From positions 1 to 64,000 of the forward strand of contig ML986589.1 of the NCBI GenBank assembly GCA_010094045.1: a DNA stretch of 64,000 bases. The letters run 5' to 3'. The notes under the pieces were generated by a model. The model was not told the origin of the DNA. It worked only from the letters and a program-made list of their open reading frames with translations, and ran no database searches. The stretch is from Lojkania enalia. Taxonomy: Eukaryota > Ascomycota > Dothideomycetes > Pleosporales. The position numbers and the translations under genes are program-made. Position 1 is the first letter of the stretch; each line of letters opens with the position of its first letter. Below, piece by piece: positions 48,209 through 60,090 of this stretch.

Positions 48209-48723
48209 GAGTTCGGCATGATTCTCGAGTTGAGATATCAGACAAAGGTGTCCATTCTACAATGTGAGGTGAGAAAGAGTAGCTCTGATACGGGAGTGCA
48301 GGCTCTAATTGAAATAGTAGGCAGCAGCACGCAATAGGAGGGCGACGAGGCTGCAATTTATTAGGATATGTGTGGGGGACTTAGAAGCAATTTGGTCTCA
48401 AATTACATTCCCATTAGCGAATAAAGACGTATTGAAGTGTGTTGATCCAAACGAAAACCAGCATGACGCTAATGAGTCCATACACATATCTTCAGAAGGC
48501 AGTCTGAATGGTTATATCCTTCAAAGCAATTTGGTTCTCTCCGTATCATGATGACTCGTGTTCGTAGACTGAGAAATGAATGGAAGCCGTCGTTTGGATG
48601 GAGAACATAAATTTCTCAAGACAATTAAAATGGAAAAATTCCATTAATAAAATGAGATACAGCGAGGGTGATGGTAGGGTAAACGTATAGAAAGAGCTAG
48701 ATGAAAACGTATATGTCGCAGTT
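48209..48723. other. Intergenic, no gene seen
   Basis: AT-rich sequence between the solo LTR and the 3' end of the DUF6590 gene. No supported frame. Confidence 0.55.
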
Positions 48724-49951
48724 TTATTCTGAATCATCCAATCTGTCTTCGTCTTTCCAGTACCTAACTAATCTGCTCATATGCTCTGGTATGACTCTCC
48801 CGATATCCTTGACTTTAACATTCCATTCAATAGAATATGTTTTGCCAAGTCGCAGTCGGGACGCCGATTCCATTTGCAAGCTAGGATTGGCCGGTTCGAT
48901 CTCAATTGGTTCTTTAGTAATTCCATATTCACCTTGGAGGGGTACGGGTGATTCGCCAGTAAAGTAAACAATTACGTGCTCTGAGGGATTGCAGCCTGAC
49001 TTTGTCGTCCCTCTGTGAGAGTATGTGGATATCGCACTGCTCTGTTAGAACTTGGAGAGAAGGAAAGTCGACTGACATACCATGCGTACACAAAATTCCT
49101 CTTTACCTTGACGATAACAAATCTGCGGATTTGCGAATACACACGTTCGCCAAACTTTGCAACAGTTATGGCGTCGTTGTCTGCGCCGTTTCGTGCTAAC
49201 GTTTCGCTGGCGGCTTCGGAATATAGCATCGAGAAGACCTAATTCCAATGTTAGGAACGTTTCAGGAGCGAAATCCTCGGCAAAGCAAGAATACGTACTC
49301 TCCCTTTCTTGAAGAAGTCACGCGCTTCTGTTCCGGTCCTCATTCTGTAACCTAGCCCAAGTCAGGTCCTGGAGTGATTTCTGCACTCGTTACTTACTTG
49401 AGTCTAAGCGTTCAAGCCATCCACGATCCGGCGTTCCGGGAAAGAAATTGGGCAACCTTACACGCACCTCGGGGGGTACTGTTCCAACTGGGTTAGGTGA
49501 TGTAGCATGAAAACTAGCCTTGTATTTTACATACCCTGCTCGGGCATACTAGGGTCAACATATCCATGGTATGAAGTAGCCACGCTTGGTCCAGTCGTAT
49601 ACGGGAATATAGGGTTTGAGTAGGACGAGAGCGAACTGCGCAGATAAGTCCCTGAATCGATTCGATTACGCCTAGGAAATTTTCAAAATTATACTGGTCG
49701 CGAGGTTCTCGAGGCCCATACCTCTGTGGCACGCTGTTGTTGACCAGCTGATTATCCGATTCTTCTGGCGAAGTGTCTGTGACCGCATGCTGGATCTGTT
49801 TATACCAATGGTAAACGGGTTTTTCTAATGGATTTCAGCTATTGGGCAGAGCCGGTCTTCCGGATGGAAGATTACCTTGCTCGTACGTGACATAGTAGTA
49901 ATCCTGATGAGTCTCGCTCCAGATCCATTGTGGGCTGGCGTCTGAAGACAT
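48724..49951 (-). CDS. DUF6590-domain protein, cassette 2 left (type A)
   Basis: Counterpart of 8367-10170. The start at 49951 encodes MSSDASPQWIWSETHQDYYY, matching the opening of the cassette 1 protein. A short intron leads into DTSPEESDNQ, then Tyr/Pro/Ser-rich sequence (about 49620-49550). The DUF6590 domain covers about 49240-48760 with VFSMLYSEAA, RRFVIV, a GT-AG intron inside YAC/AISTYSHRGTTKSG, and then the EWNVKVKDIGRV block. The end is RYWKDEDRLDDSE, similar to RGYWKEVNR in cassette 1. The upstream exon boundaries are partly tentative, but I saw no disabling change in the domain. Divergent from 50715-52343. Function unknown. Confidence 0.82.
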
Positions 49952-50714
49952 TATGTTTGATATATTATGAAGCATGTTTCATTCGGGACGCCTTTGGCGC
50001 TAATATATATACGCATTGAAGCTCGGTTATCTAGCAATGCGGCTCTGCGAATTACTCGATGAGGACATTCATGGAAAAGAGGTGTGCTTGGTGGGGTTGG
50101 CGTGATTGCGTGGTTATTTACGGGTTCTCCACCTCGACAATTTGGCTGCATATGCACTATTAGCACATTCGAATAGCTAGAGAATGCGACCGTACGACAA
50201 GAGCTTGGTCGGTGTGGTGGATCATTCTGCGCCAAGCCGACTTAGGCCTTGAGTCCGAAAGAGGCGTTGCTCCGTGCTACTACCCCTCAACCGGGATAAC
50301 TGTCACAAGCGCATGTCGCAGGCAAAAGCCCGAGTAGGCTGACGATAAGACACCCAGGGCCAGGGTTTGGCTTCCATGGGATCCTTTGATTTACCTTGCC
50401 ACTCAAAAAGCACATAACTTGGGCTAGTGGCCGCGCTCTCTCCACATCTCGCGCCATCAGCCCATTCGGCTAACATTGCACCAGCTCTTGACCCTTGGCT
50501 AGAAGCATTCCTCATCCTGGGCCATTCCAAATACGCGTATGTATACTGGAACTTGAATCAGCCCGCTATTTGGATGGTCCACCTCCTGGAGCCTGTGATC
50601 CTCGCTGTTTCTTTTTTCCCGCAAGGTCTCTCCAACTTGTCTTTTTAACTCTTCCATCAGAGGGCAGCTTTCAAGAGTTGTCAACGCGTCTAACCTCACA
50701 CAAGATCTTGAGCC
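49952..50714. promoter_or_regulatory. Shared divergent promoter region, cassette 2 pair A
   Basis: A 763-bp interval between divergent start codons, equivalent to the 952-bp interval of cassette 1. Frames inside it (50303-50530 and 50427-50648) are unsupported. No specific site was identified. Confidence 0.5.
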
Positions 50715-52343
50715 ATGCCCGTAGGTACCGACTATTTAGATCATGGAACCAAGGAGGACATAAACAGCCTTCAGTCCAAGCGCCCTTTCTCGCCAGCTTG
50801 GTCGCTGGTAGTAGACATTCGGGGTCAAATTACGAAAGCATTATCAAAACAAGAAGCGCTAGCCGAAGAAAGAGAAAGGCTTTTAGTGAAACGAGAAGAA
50901 TGGAGGTCTTTTGGAAGAGCGGTTCATGTACAGCGAGTGGAAACTGGAGATGCCGAGGCCGCTTTCATGAGCGCTGCTCGTGATTTCTTCAATGAATATG
51001 GAAAATCGATTCCGGATGTACTAGAGACTACTTACCGAAGGGTCCAGGATGCGCGAGATAGACTTGGCACCTTGGAAGAAGATTATCTTCAAATGGAACG
51101 GTCGCTGGGAGGCTCTGAATGGGAATTCATGGATAAGGAAAATGACTTCTACCAGTTTACACTCCAGGAACTCTTTTCGAATGCCTATTTTGACCACCTA
51201 GCAATACACCCGGAATTAGTGGCTCCACTCGCGCACCCACCACCACCACCGTCTCCGCCGCCCCCGCCGCCCCCGCCGCCCCCGCCGCCACCGTTCTTAC
51301 ACCAGGATCCTTACGATCTTTCAAAGATCGTTTGGCGGGAATATCAAGACGCATTAACTGAACTTGACTCACTCCGAAGACAATTTAATGATTTAACTCG
51401 GGACAGAGCCAGATACCTCAATGAAGACCTAGCTCCAAGACCAAAAGGATTGGATCGGCCCCATAAAGCCCAAGAAACTCTGGAATCCCCGATCGGAGAT
51501 AATGGCTTGATAGATCAAGTAACTGTAAGTCAGATTAAAGTGCAAAAATTCAAGCAACTGTCAATGCGGTGCCAGAGCCTGGCCATGCATCGTCGATACT
51601 CCGAGCCAATTTATTCCATCACTCGGCTAGCAATGCCGTCTAGAAAATTAACCAGAGCTAGACCGGAGAGCGATATTCCAACATTTCACCACAGCCCCAC
51701 AACTACAGGCCGTGTAAACGAATGGCTATCTGAATACTTGAATTCCAATCCAATAGCAAGAGTGCATAATTCTGCACATCTTGTCGCTCGTGACTTTTTC
51801 GATGATCAATCCAGGGAACCAAATCGCTTCCCCCAGAGCTCCCAGTCAAGGACAACATCTCCCTACGGACTGCAAAGTTCAATGCCTGAAATATCACCGC
51901 TGTGGCAAGAATCGGACCCGGGCAACTTTCCTACTGTATTGGACGGCACAAAAGGGGACATTCCGATCAATATCACGAATGAGACTAAGGATGGACCCCA
52001 TTCCAATGAAATTACCAAGCAGCCGGATATATTGCCACTGGAAAGTAATAACGTCGTGGAAGTAGAAGGACCTAGCCCAGATGATATTCCGTTGCTTATG
52101 ATGAGTTCTAAACCTTACGCTCCTAGGGGTCCGCATTTCGGATCACCAAATCCAGCCCTTGTTTCTTCTCTCTCTGCCACTCCTATTCCTTTCCAAGCAA
52201 TAGGCGCTTCGTCTACACAAGGACTTCTACCAGCAACCCAGAGAAATCATCTTGAACCTCCTTCGACTCCAAGATATGATAGTTGCCATAATTCAGATAC
52301 GTCAGGGCTAGAGATGATGACGATGTCCCACGGCTGCAGCTAA
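50715..52343 (+). CDS. Coiled-coil protein CC-A, cassette 2
   Basis: A single exon of 542 codons. The coiled-coil-like region (residues about 40-160) has LSKQEALAEERERLLVKREE, RDRLGTLEEDYLQMERSL and EWEFMDKENDFYQF, aligning with the gene at 11123-12997. A proline run (51237-51293, five Pro, Ser, thirteen Pro) follows and is absent from the paralogue. Next come a short second helical segment (EYQDALTELDSLRRQFNDL) and a low-complexity tail containing GRVNEWLSEYL, which resembles the RV-x-x-WL motif of the CC-B proteins. It has no targeting signal and unknown function. Divergent partner: 48724-49951. Confidence 0.85.
   Translation: MPVGTDYLDHGTKEDINSLQSKRPFSPAWSLVVDIRGQITKALSKQEALAEERERLLVKREEWRSFGRAVHVQRVETGDAEAAFMSAARDFFNEYGKSIPDVLETTYRRVQDARDRLGTLEEDYLQMERSLGGSEWEFMDKENDFYQFTLQELFSNAYFDHLAIHPELVAPLAHPPPPPSPPPPPPPPPPPPPFLHQDPYDLSKIVWREYQDALTELDSLRRQFNDLTRDRARYLNEDLAPRPKGLDRPHKAQETLESPIGDNGLIDQVTVSQIKVQKFKQLSMRCQSLAMHRRYSEPIYSITRLAMPSRKLTRARPESDIPTFHHSPTTTGRVNEWLSEYLNSNPIARVHNSAHLVARDFFDDQSREPNRFPQSSQSRTTSPYGLQSSMPEISPLWQESDPGNFPTVLDGTKGDIPINITNETKDGPHSNEITKQPDILPLESNNVVEVEGPSPDDIPLLMMSSKPYAPRGPHFGSPNPALVSSLSATPIPFQAIGASSTQGLLPATQRNHLEPPSTPRYDSCHNSDTSGLEMMTMSHGCS
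51237..51293 (+). repeat. In-frame poly-proline repeat
   Basis: Nineteen codons, mainly CCG and CCC in a ccgccgccc-like pattern, encoding Pro5-Ser-Pro13. The period and purity suggest expansion by slippage. It may vary in length between strains. Confidence 0.85.
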
Positions 52344-55300
52344 TCCCGTTCGAAATTCTTTATCGACCGGAAGTCGATACTGAAATTGAGTATTTCCTAA
52401 TCGATGGGGACACTGTTCATACGCAAAGCCATGCCACGTGCCCAGGCATACTAAGTAGGCATTTTCCTCGGATGGACTGCTAATACAAAGCAAAGACCGA
52501 AGGGCAAAATTAGATTCAAATATTGATCGGTCCCTAGGGTTTTGACGGTATGAAGCCAATGTATATGTAAGCCCCTACTTCTAACAAACTTCCTCTCACC
52601 TAACAATAAGGAGCATTAAGCTGCTATAAGGCAGGTCTCCGAGCTCAGGATACCTTGGAGAACCCCTCGTCTATCCACAGCACTACCAATCAGCTCATCA
52701 ATTCGTCATACCTCTAATTGGTTTCTTGGAATTCTTTATCCTAGTGTCTTTGCTCATTCTCAGTCTATGCTATCATATGGAGTGGGGAATCCATATATAT
52801 CAAGCTTATTTAACCATTATTATGGGCAGCAAATATTTCAGGCATGCCATCTAGTGAGTCACTGAATGCGGCTCTGGCGATCATGGCTAATATTCCGTTC
52901 CCCAAGTACGGACGAATGATGTTTGTATCACATACACCCTCAAAGACTACCTATCAGCATGCACGCACACAGATATTACATTTATTGTACAATACATTGA
53001 TTCGGGGCAATGTTAGACCGTCTGGCAGCATTACAGAACCAGCACACGCGTCCTCCTAGGAAAGGTCCTTCGAAGGAACATGTTTTACTGTGGAACTCTC
53101 GTGTCAGCAAGTCTCACCTTCCCACAATTTAGAATGCTCAGCCACAAAGGTTACGCCGCTCTATGTAGACACCCGCTTGCCTAAACCAGAATTTCCCGCG
53201 CCGCGTTGGAATTTATCTGCCCTTCGGAAATCCCTAAACGTAATCCTTAGGCCTTTGTCGTTCCTTTCATTTCATGTGTTAGGGGCTACCTCTCTAATTG
53301 CATATTAAGTTTTGGTTTAGAAGGCCACCAATTCTATTATACTATTGGATCTACCTTAATTTTTGGAGCTACGATCTTCTTAATATTCTGAGAGACTTAT
53401 CTGATATGGATCTCGTATCTCGAATGGGTTTAGCTTATAGGATTAAGCTGCAACGACAATTGTGCAGTTTGATATGAATTTCGGACGATAAAATCCTTTG
53501 CCAGGATTTTTGATGGGCCCTTAAATCTCGTGCCATCTCTCGTTGACGCATTAAATGCGACTTTGAAGCATACGGCCGACCCGGTTGTCCAGGATATCGA
53601 TTCAACGCCCTTGGACGAGCATGAAAGTCGTACCTGTAGCCTGCTTTGTCACACTTATTGGAAACCATGTGGACAACCGCATCATCCCCAGTCCTAGTCA
53701 ATTACCGGAGTATAATTTAGCAGGTAACCTAGGAATCGCCAATCTGCATGTTGTGGCGATTGGCTCAAGTCTGTACACGCCCGTAACGCCCACTCACCCT
53801 CAGCTAGGCAGAATCTAGCATTTGTTTAATTTGAGGCTCAAAATATCTGGAACGATATTGCTAGTAATTACAGCTGACGCTCTGCAGTTAGCCGGAGGCT
53901 TCAAGCGCCCCAATAAAATCAAACTACGTATCGAGCGTGGGCAGAGTGTATTTCTGTATCTGACCGAGAGTAGATGATAATGCCCTTGTGGGCTTGATCG
54001 GTATCGAGTGCACATGATTCCATAATCTCGATTACGGCGTAGATGAAACCCGAAACGAACACCATTTCTGCCGATAGCCAAAGAAACACAGATCTCATTG
54101 CGCTTTAGAAGGATGCTTTTTTTGGACGCAAAGGATCAATGCGGCCGGAAGCCGTATCTCATGCAGCGCACTTGCTCGGACTTGACACCTCGGCCTTCAT
54201 CGCTGAGTGATACGTCCTTCTATAGACAAAGAAGAAATGCTTGAGCAGTGCTTCCATGTGTCATGACTTTTTCGTCCTACGAATCATCTGTGTCACCGGG
54301 TGAATTAACTTTCGGTCCGCAGGTAATTTCCATGCCTGCATCGCCTAAAGGCATCATCGATTGATATTAGGCTCCATCCTAGAAGCTGATTGTATCCCTT
54401 TCGTTGCCGTCTACCCACGTAGTGAACCATTATTCTTCAAACTCTAAATGATTTATCCACTACGAATCTCTACGAGTCTCCCAAACAAGGATTAGGCTAT
54501 GCTACGATCCCTGTCAGTCCGTCAACAGCCACAGCCGCCTTTGACCCACAACACGGCCCAAGGACCCGCCCCTTTGGTTCCATACACTTTTTATTTCTTT
54601 TGTGCGCCTCTTGAAAATCCTGCATATCTCAGGCCCTATAGGGCTGATTGGAACGCGTGGAATCTTGCTCTTCCACGGCGCGATTGACACTACGATGAAT
54701 AGTCCCCGCAATGCGGGGAGAAGAGCTGCAAACCGAAGCTATCGGTCCGGAGTAAGGCGCACGCTGCGAAGCGCAGGCAGAAAAGGCCATGTGACCCTAT
54801 AGAATCAGGCAATCAATATACCACCTGACATCCTATTGATTGTGTCCGATCAGAAAGACTTGTGCCTCGCTGTGCGTTGCCCAGTCGCACGCGTGCAACC
54901 CGTCCGCCTTTCTTCCAATCTACCGACCTAATGGTTTGAGCTTTGTCCAATATTCCACCTTCAGCTGCTGATCTGTATTGTCTCGAGTTGGCGACTAGAG
55001 TTGAGACTTCGGAATGTTAGAGTCATCGCGTGGTCAACCGTGTTCTACGAGTTGCGAGCCGTCTAACAACGCATGTCCGATGCATTGATCGCCCTACAGC
55101 TTGAGAGTCTTGTGCTCCGCTAATCAAAAAGTGAAGCAACCAATAGCTTGTCACATTGCCGAATACCATTCGGCGGCGGCCTCCTTGGTCAGTGCTAGTG
55201 GATATAGCCATATATAATTAGGAGATTACTCATTGCCGTGGGATTGGGTACACGAGGCGGGTAATTGCAGGGTTAGAGCATATTCTGAGACGCAAGCGGA

Positions 55301-55738
55301 AAGTTAAGCCTATACCGCGTATTGGAAGTGCGTATTGCATGGTTAATAGGCAGGAGATTATGTCTTAAGCACCAGGTAGAAATGCTCGATAGCGTCGATG
55401 CACGACGCTCGCCTCTGACTGGATTTCTTATAGTCAACTAAACTTGCGTCGATGGAAGCATGGAGTGGGAATGGGCCAGGCTGTTGAGGTTGGGTATCCC
55501 TTTAGTATGTCATAGATACCGTCTACCTAATATCTGAAAAGGACGGGAACGGTAAACGAAGTGGTGTCATACATACATGATGCAAGCTCTGCATGGTGGA
55601 CCGAGCTTACAACCGTGAAGATCGTAATGAGGCAGAATATAAGCTACATAACCAATGAGATAGAGGCTGCTAGTAACAACCTAAGATTCTATTCAAAGAA
55701 TGGGCGAAGATCTGTTTACAATGGTGGTCTCGTATGTG
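52344..55738. other. Spacer between convergent coiled-coil genes, cassette 2
   Basis: About 3.4 kb. Only short unsupported frames (52844-53059 +, 53435-53701 -, 53815-54081 -, 54499-54687 +). Length is close to the 3.15-kb spacer of cassette 1. No domain, RNA gene or element was recognised. Confidence 0.55.
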
Positions 55739-57358
55739 CTAGGCAGTCTTTGGCCTTGGTTCATCCCTCTCAGGAGGACGGTCTACCGGTAAAGGTTCTT
55801 CGGATGCGCAACCATCTGCACATCGAATTTTTGGTTGCTGCACTTCTGATGCTTGGGTTTCTCGTGGTTGTAAAGTTGCTGCTGCTGATTCAAGCAAAAG
55901 AGCTTGAATTTCAGGAGAGCCCGCTGGAGGACCGAAATTCCACTCTGGTGGACCCCTCAGGGGGTAATCATTGCCTATAGTCTTTACTGATGAAGGACGT
56001 CGAGAATTACAAGGATTGGTCGGAATTTCCCACGCGTCTGACCGAGACTCACTTGGCTCCAAACCAGCCGTGCCAGTATGTGGCTCTTGGGAATTATCAG
56101 ACAGCTTCAGCCAATTTCTAACCCTCTCTCTAGCGTTTACAAATGTGTTGTAGATACTAGATTGGCTGCTCCCAAGCCTTGAATCCGGATCCACTAGTAG
56201 TGATGTTGACGGCACTATCTCTGTATCTACCTTTTGCTGTAGGTTAGAGAAATGAACGTCCTCAAACTCTATGCCTTGATTTTTGCAGAGATCTTTGAGC
56301 CGATTCACGTCTCTTTTTGCTTTCTCCAGCTCCCTTTCTATCCTGTCCCTTTCAACTTTTGCTCCTTCAAAGAATTGCTCATCGCTAGTCATATCTGTCT
56401 GACCAGTTGCTCGCAATAGATCTCGTTCATCTAATTCTTGTCTCAGGTCATATTCGAAGTCATTGAGAAGCTCCAAGAAGTTGCGCAGGTCCCCTATTCT
56501 CGAATAGAGCTCATCCAGGAGGTTTAAGTTCGCCTCGGACTCCACTACTGGATTTCCAGATAAAACTGGGCCCTCTGAAGGGGAATATGAATGAGAAATA
56601 TCTGATGTGTGTGCTTTTAATTGTGATCGAAGCTCCGCATCCAACTCAGAGTATATTTCTTTTTCAAGTTCCGTGAGCTTATACTCTTGGTTAGAAAGAC
56701 TATCCTCGAACACAGCTCGCTTTTCGCTGACGCGTCTAAGATCATCTCTAGCAAGGGTGATCTGCCTTGCTAGATTGCCCAACTCTTCTGTTCGCTGGAA
56801 GTATGATCCTTGCTGCCTTACTGCCTCCAATGTAGCTATGAATGCATTCACGAGTCTTTCGAACAACTCTTCCTGCTGCTTACATCGTGCTCTTTCTCTT
56901 ATGACATCGACCCGACCCACAAGTATCAAGCTTCGGAGTGGGGCAATGCGTTGCTGCGCTGGCATCCATATCTGAACGATAGGATTTAAATCTGTAGTGT
57001 CACGTATGTCCATTGCTTTTAGGAGAGGTACAGAGCTCTGAGTAGAGCGGGGAGGATTGGAGTCCAAGTCAGAATCTGGGAACGCAGCTTGTGATCTGGC
57101 TGGCGGTTTAGAAGAAGTTTTCAAATGTGAGCTAACAGTGGCGTTATATTGAGGCGTAGAGTAAGCATTGTGAGACGGAACAGTAACACCGCCTCCTGTA
57201 GATGATTTAGAATTTCCTTCCGAGGAACTAATAGAGTTAATTGTATGAAAAGTAAAGGAGTCCGAGATGTACGCATCTGAGATCTTGACCTACCGAGTTG
57301 TCGGAAGCGGCGTTGGCGAATCGAACAGGTCGGGATGTGGATCGACGGACTCAGACAT
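55739..57358 (-). CDS. Coiled-coil protein CC-B, cassette 2
   Basis: Two exons, 57358-57294 and 57227-55739 (66-bp intron), join in frame to 517 residues. The short first exon (MSESVDPHPDLFDSPTPLPTT) parallels the first exon of the paralogue at 17722. The main body has coiled-coil-like segments with LSNQEYKLTELEKEIYSEL, ELYSRIGDLRNFLELLNDFE, ELDERDLLRATGQ and NQGIEFEDVHF, matching 16149-17722 throughout. RVRNWLKL follows, then a polar tail. The third exon seen in cassette 1 is not needed here. No signal peptide or membrane segment. Unknown function. Divergent from 57711-60090. Confidence 0.88.
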
Positions 57359-57710
57359 AGTGTTTGAACGTTAACTTAAGTCCTTACTAGACGTGGGATA
57401 GAAAAGTGTGTCAAAGAAGGGGCATGGGGCGCATGAGCTAGCGGTGGGTTAACGTTCGCAGCACATAATTTAGCGCTAGCAGGGGGAGTGATATGCAAGG
57501 TATCTTGTATGCGACTGCGCCAAGATTATGGTAGGCCTAGATTAAGACGCCACTGCTCCTACTCTCTGCAGGATGGATTCAGCTGCGACCAGTATCTCGC
57601 TACAGAATCGCTTCAATTAGAAGACAGGAAAAGAGCCGCGTCACGTGTCAGTTGGGCGGGGGAAATTATTTAATAGTGTCAGCTGAAGAACTAGTGCAAC
57701 ATGCGACGCC
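57359..57710. promoter_or_regulatory. Shared divergent promoter, cassette 2 pair B
   Basis: A 352-bp interval between divergent start codons, matching the 396-bp interval in cassette 1. Likely a bidirectional promoter. No individual site was identified. Confidence 0.55.
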
Positions 57711-60090
57711 ATGGGTTTTACCGGATGGCAGTGGGATGATATTCAGCAAGAATACTATTATTTTGACCCTGACCAAAATTCTTGCGTCTATAAGAATAGA
57801 ACCATAGTCCCCCCCGAACTTGAGAAAGACACGTAAGTCTTCTTACGCTATAATTGCGGAGCCTCCTAACAATTCCGAGTAAGGAAAGCGACTACAAGGA
57901 AGCAGGCGCCCAGCACTACGAACCACATGAATCAACACCTAAAAATTTAAACTCTTCTCCGATTAGTGGCAAACAAAGCGAATGGAATGGCGATCGAAGT
58001 CTCACCAATGAGTTCTCAAAAATCTCAATCCGCAGCGAGAATAGGCCAGTCGTAAACGCTCATCCAGAAAAAGGTCATATTCGTGAAGACTCAGGAGCAT
58101 CGATCATAACGGGCTCGGTCGATGCTTCTCGTCATGAATCAACCACCCAGGAACATAATCAGAGTATTCATGCAAGTTATGCAACAGCACCAATGATCTC
58201 ACAAAGTATGCTGAGGCCCAGTGTGCCTGCTTTCACATATTCTAAACATGCAGCCATTGGTGGGCAACAGAATAATAGTGGTCATCTTCCTTTGGGAGCT
58301 TATCCTTCGCAACAAGTGTACAGTGGTTTCAGGAGGGATCAAACTCAGGACGCACACCAGGGATTGGCTCCGTATGACCAGGAATGGGCTCCGTATGGCC
58401 AGGGATGGGCTCCGTATGGCCAGCAAGGTGGATATCAACAGGCGCCTCTGCAGCAACCACAATATCAGAATCAACCTTCAGGATTCACAGCGTATGATAA
58501 TCCAAGAGCGAATATCTATAGTCCGAACCAAGGGGTGGAAGCAACGCCAAGCCTCAACATGCGAAACTGTAGTGACGACGAGGTGCTTGAACAAGTTGGT
58601 CGAAATTTAGTAATGCAGCCCACTTTACATCCCGAGCTCCAGAAATTGGGAATTAACGTCCCGCCCCACAGGGTGCTTAGAGGAACTCCGACGGAGAGAG
58701 AAAGGTTGGATGACAGTAAGCAGTTGTGTATTTATAATAGACTATCCGTTGACTTCATCAGATTTCAAAATTCTCAAACCAGGATATAAATATTTTAAAC
58801 CGGGGCTGGTGTTTCGAGTCCTCTGGCCAGAGCTCGCGGGTGATATAAACGATCAAAACATGACGCTCGTGACGACTTCACGATTCGAGAACGAGAAAAT
58901 TTTCGCCAAAATTCGTTGGTTTGTTGTGGTCCGGGAAGGCAATGACTGTTGCACGTGTTTGTAAGTCTTCGAATTTCGTCTGCTTGGATGGCATTGGGGA
59001 GTTCAAGGAACCTCAGAAAAAATACTATAAAGAGGAGTTTAGCCTTCTATAAGTTAATAGTGATGAGAACAGGTCCATTCAAACCTACAGTAGAAGAGGC
59101 GTCCCAGAAAACAAGGTTAAGGACCACCATGCTATCATGTACACTGGAAACAAGCCTCCAGCCCCTCTGGAGGGTGAGCAGCCTCGCGGAGCATGGGAAC
59201 TGCCTATGGGACCTCCAATTCGCATCATCGGAAAGAAGCCTTGGGATAAAATGCTTCCTAGTTCCCGAGTAAATTTTCTCAAGATTTATACTATAGAGCA
59301 CAATGTCAAGGTTCATGAGTTTGGAAATGTAGCCTCGGATGATCATTGGAAGTTCATCAGCCAGTTTCATTCGCATTGGAGCATTTCGGCGGATAGTCCT
59401 CTTCATCCTGCAACGCGGCCAACAGCCCCCAGGATATCTGCTGCTACCATGATGCCACAACAAAGTTATCAGCCTTCGCACCCGGCTCACCTGGATCGAG
59501 GCTCCGTTGGCTGGCCGCAATCCGGAAATCAGGACTTAACCTCCGACTGGGCCAGTACCCATCAAATGCCAGATATTGCTGAGGATTCTGTCGCTGGTTA
59601 CGATAACAGAGACAACAATACACTTCAAGAAAGCTCAAACCTAACATATGGGGGTATAGGCGCTTCATTCGGACAGCATCCGACCCAGAATATTACGACG
59701 CAATTACATTCGGCTCAACCAAACACGGCTCTCCAATATGTGTTTCAGCAATACACCCTGGATCAATATCCACAGTCGCTCCCTCAAGGACCATTGCTTC
59801 TAAATTCCATAGAACAAGCCCAAACAAGTGCGACCGGGGGGCTTTCGGTATCGACCGTAGTTCAATACACAACAGAAGGTAATGACCATGAAGAGAACCT
59901 TGGAATAACTATAGAGCCGGAAGACCCTTGCGAAGACGAAGTTGCTTCTGCTATGGATGTAGAGGATTACCCGCCACCTTCCATCCCCGGGCCACCTACC
60001 GCCACTAGACCTAGCGACGGCAGCAGTCACCAGCGGAAGAAGAGCTCCGGAGAATTGCATAGGCCATCAGGCCATAGAAGGAAGAAGTAG
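57711..60090 (+). CDS. DUF6590-domain protein, cassette 2 right (type B)
   Basis: About 715 residues from four exons. Exon 1 (57711 to about 57832) encodes GWQWDDIQQEYYYF and CVYKNRTIVPPE. The intron acceptor before KESDYKEAG keeps frame. Exon 2 is Gln/Tyr/Pro/Ser-rich and includes a three-unit 21-bp repeat. Exon 3 starts DFKILKPGYKYFKPG and holds GLVFRVLWPELAGD and IRWFVVVREGNDCCTC. Exon 4 starts SIQTYSRRGVPENKVKDHHA, continues with SRVNFLKIYTIEHNVKVHEFG and ends in a polar tail with a basic terminus (RPSGHRRKK). It is the counterpart of 18119-19950. The first ATG in this area (57701) is out of frame, which is why I chose 57711. Confidence 0.88.
58361..58423 (+). repeat. Three-unit 21-bp in-frame tandem repeat
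   Basis: Units at 58361-58381, 58382-58402 and 58403-58423 encode GLAPYDQ, EWAPYGQ and GWAPYGQ. It lies inside the Gln/Tyr-rich part of the DUF6590 protein and is a candidate length-variable tract. Confidence 0.88.
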
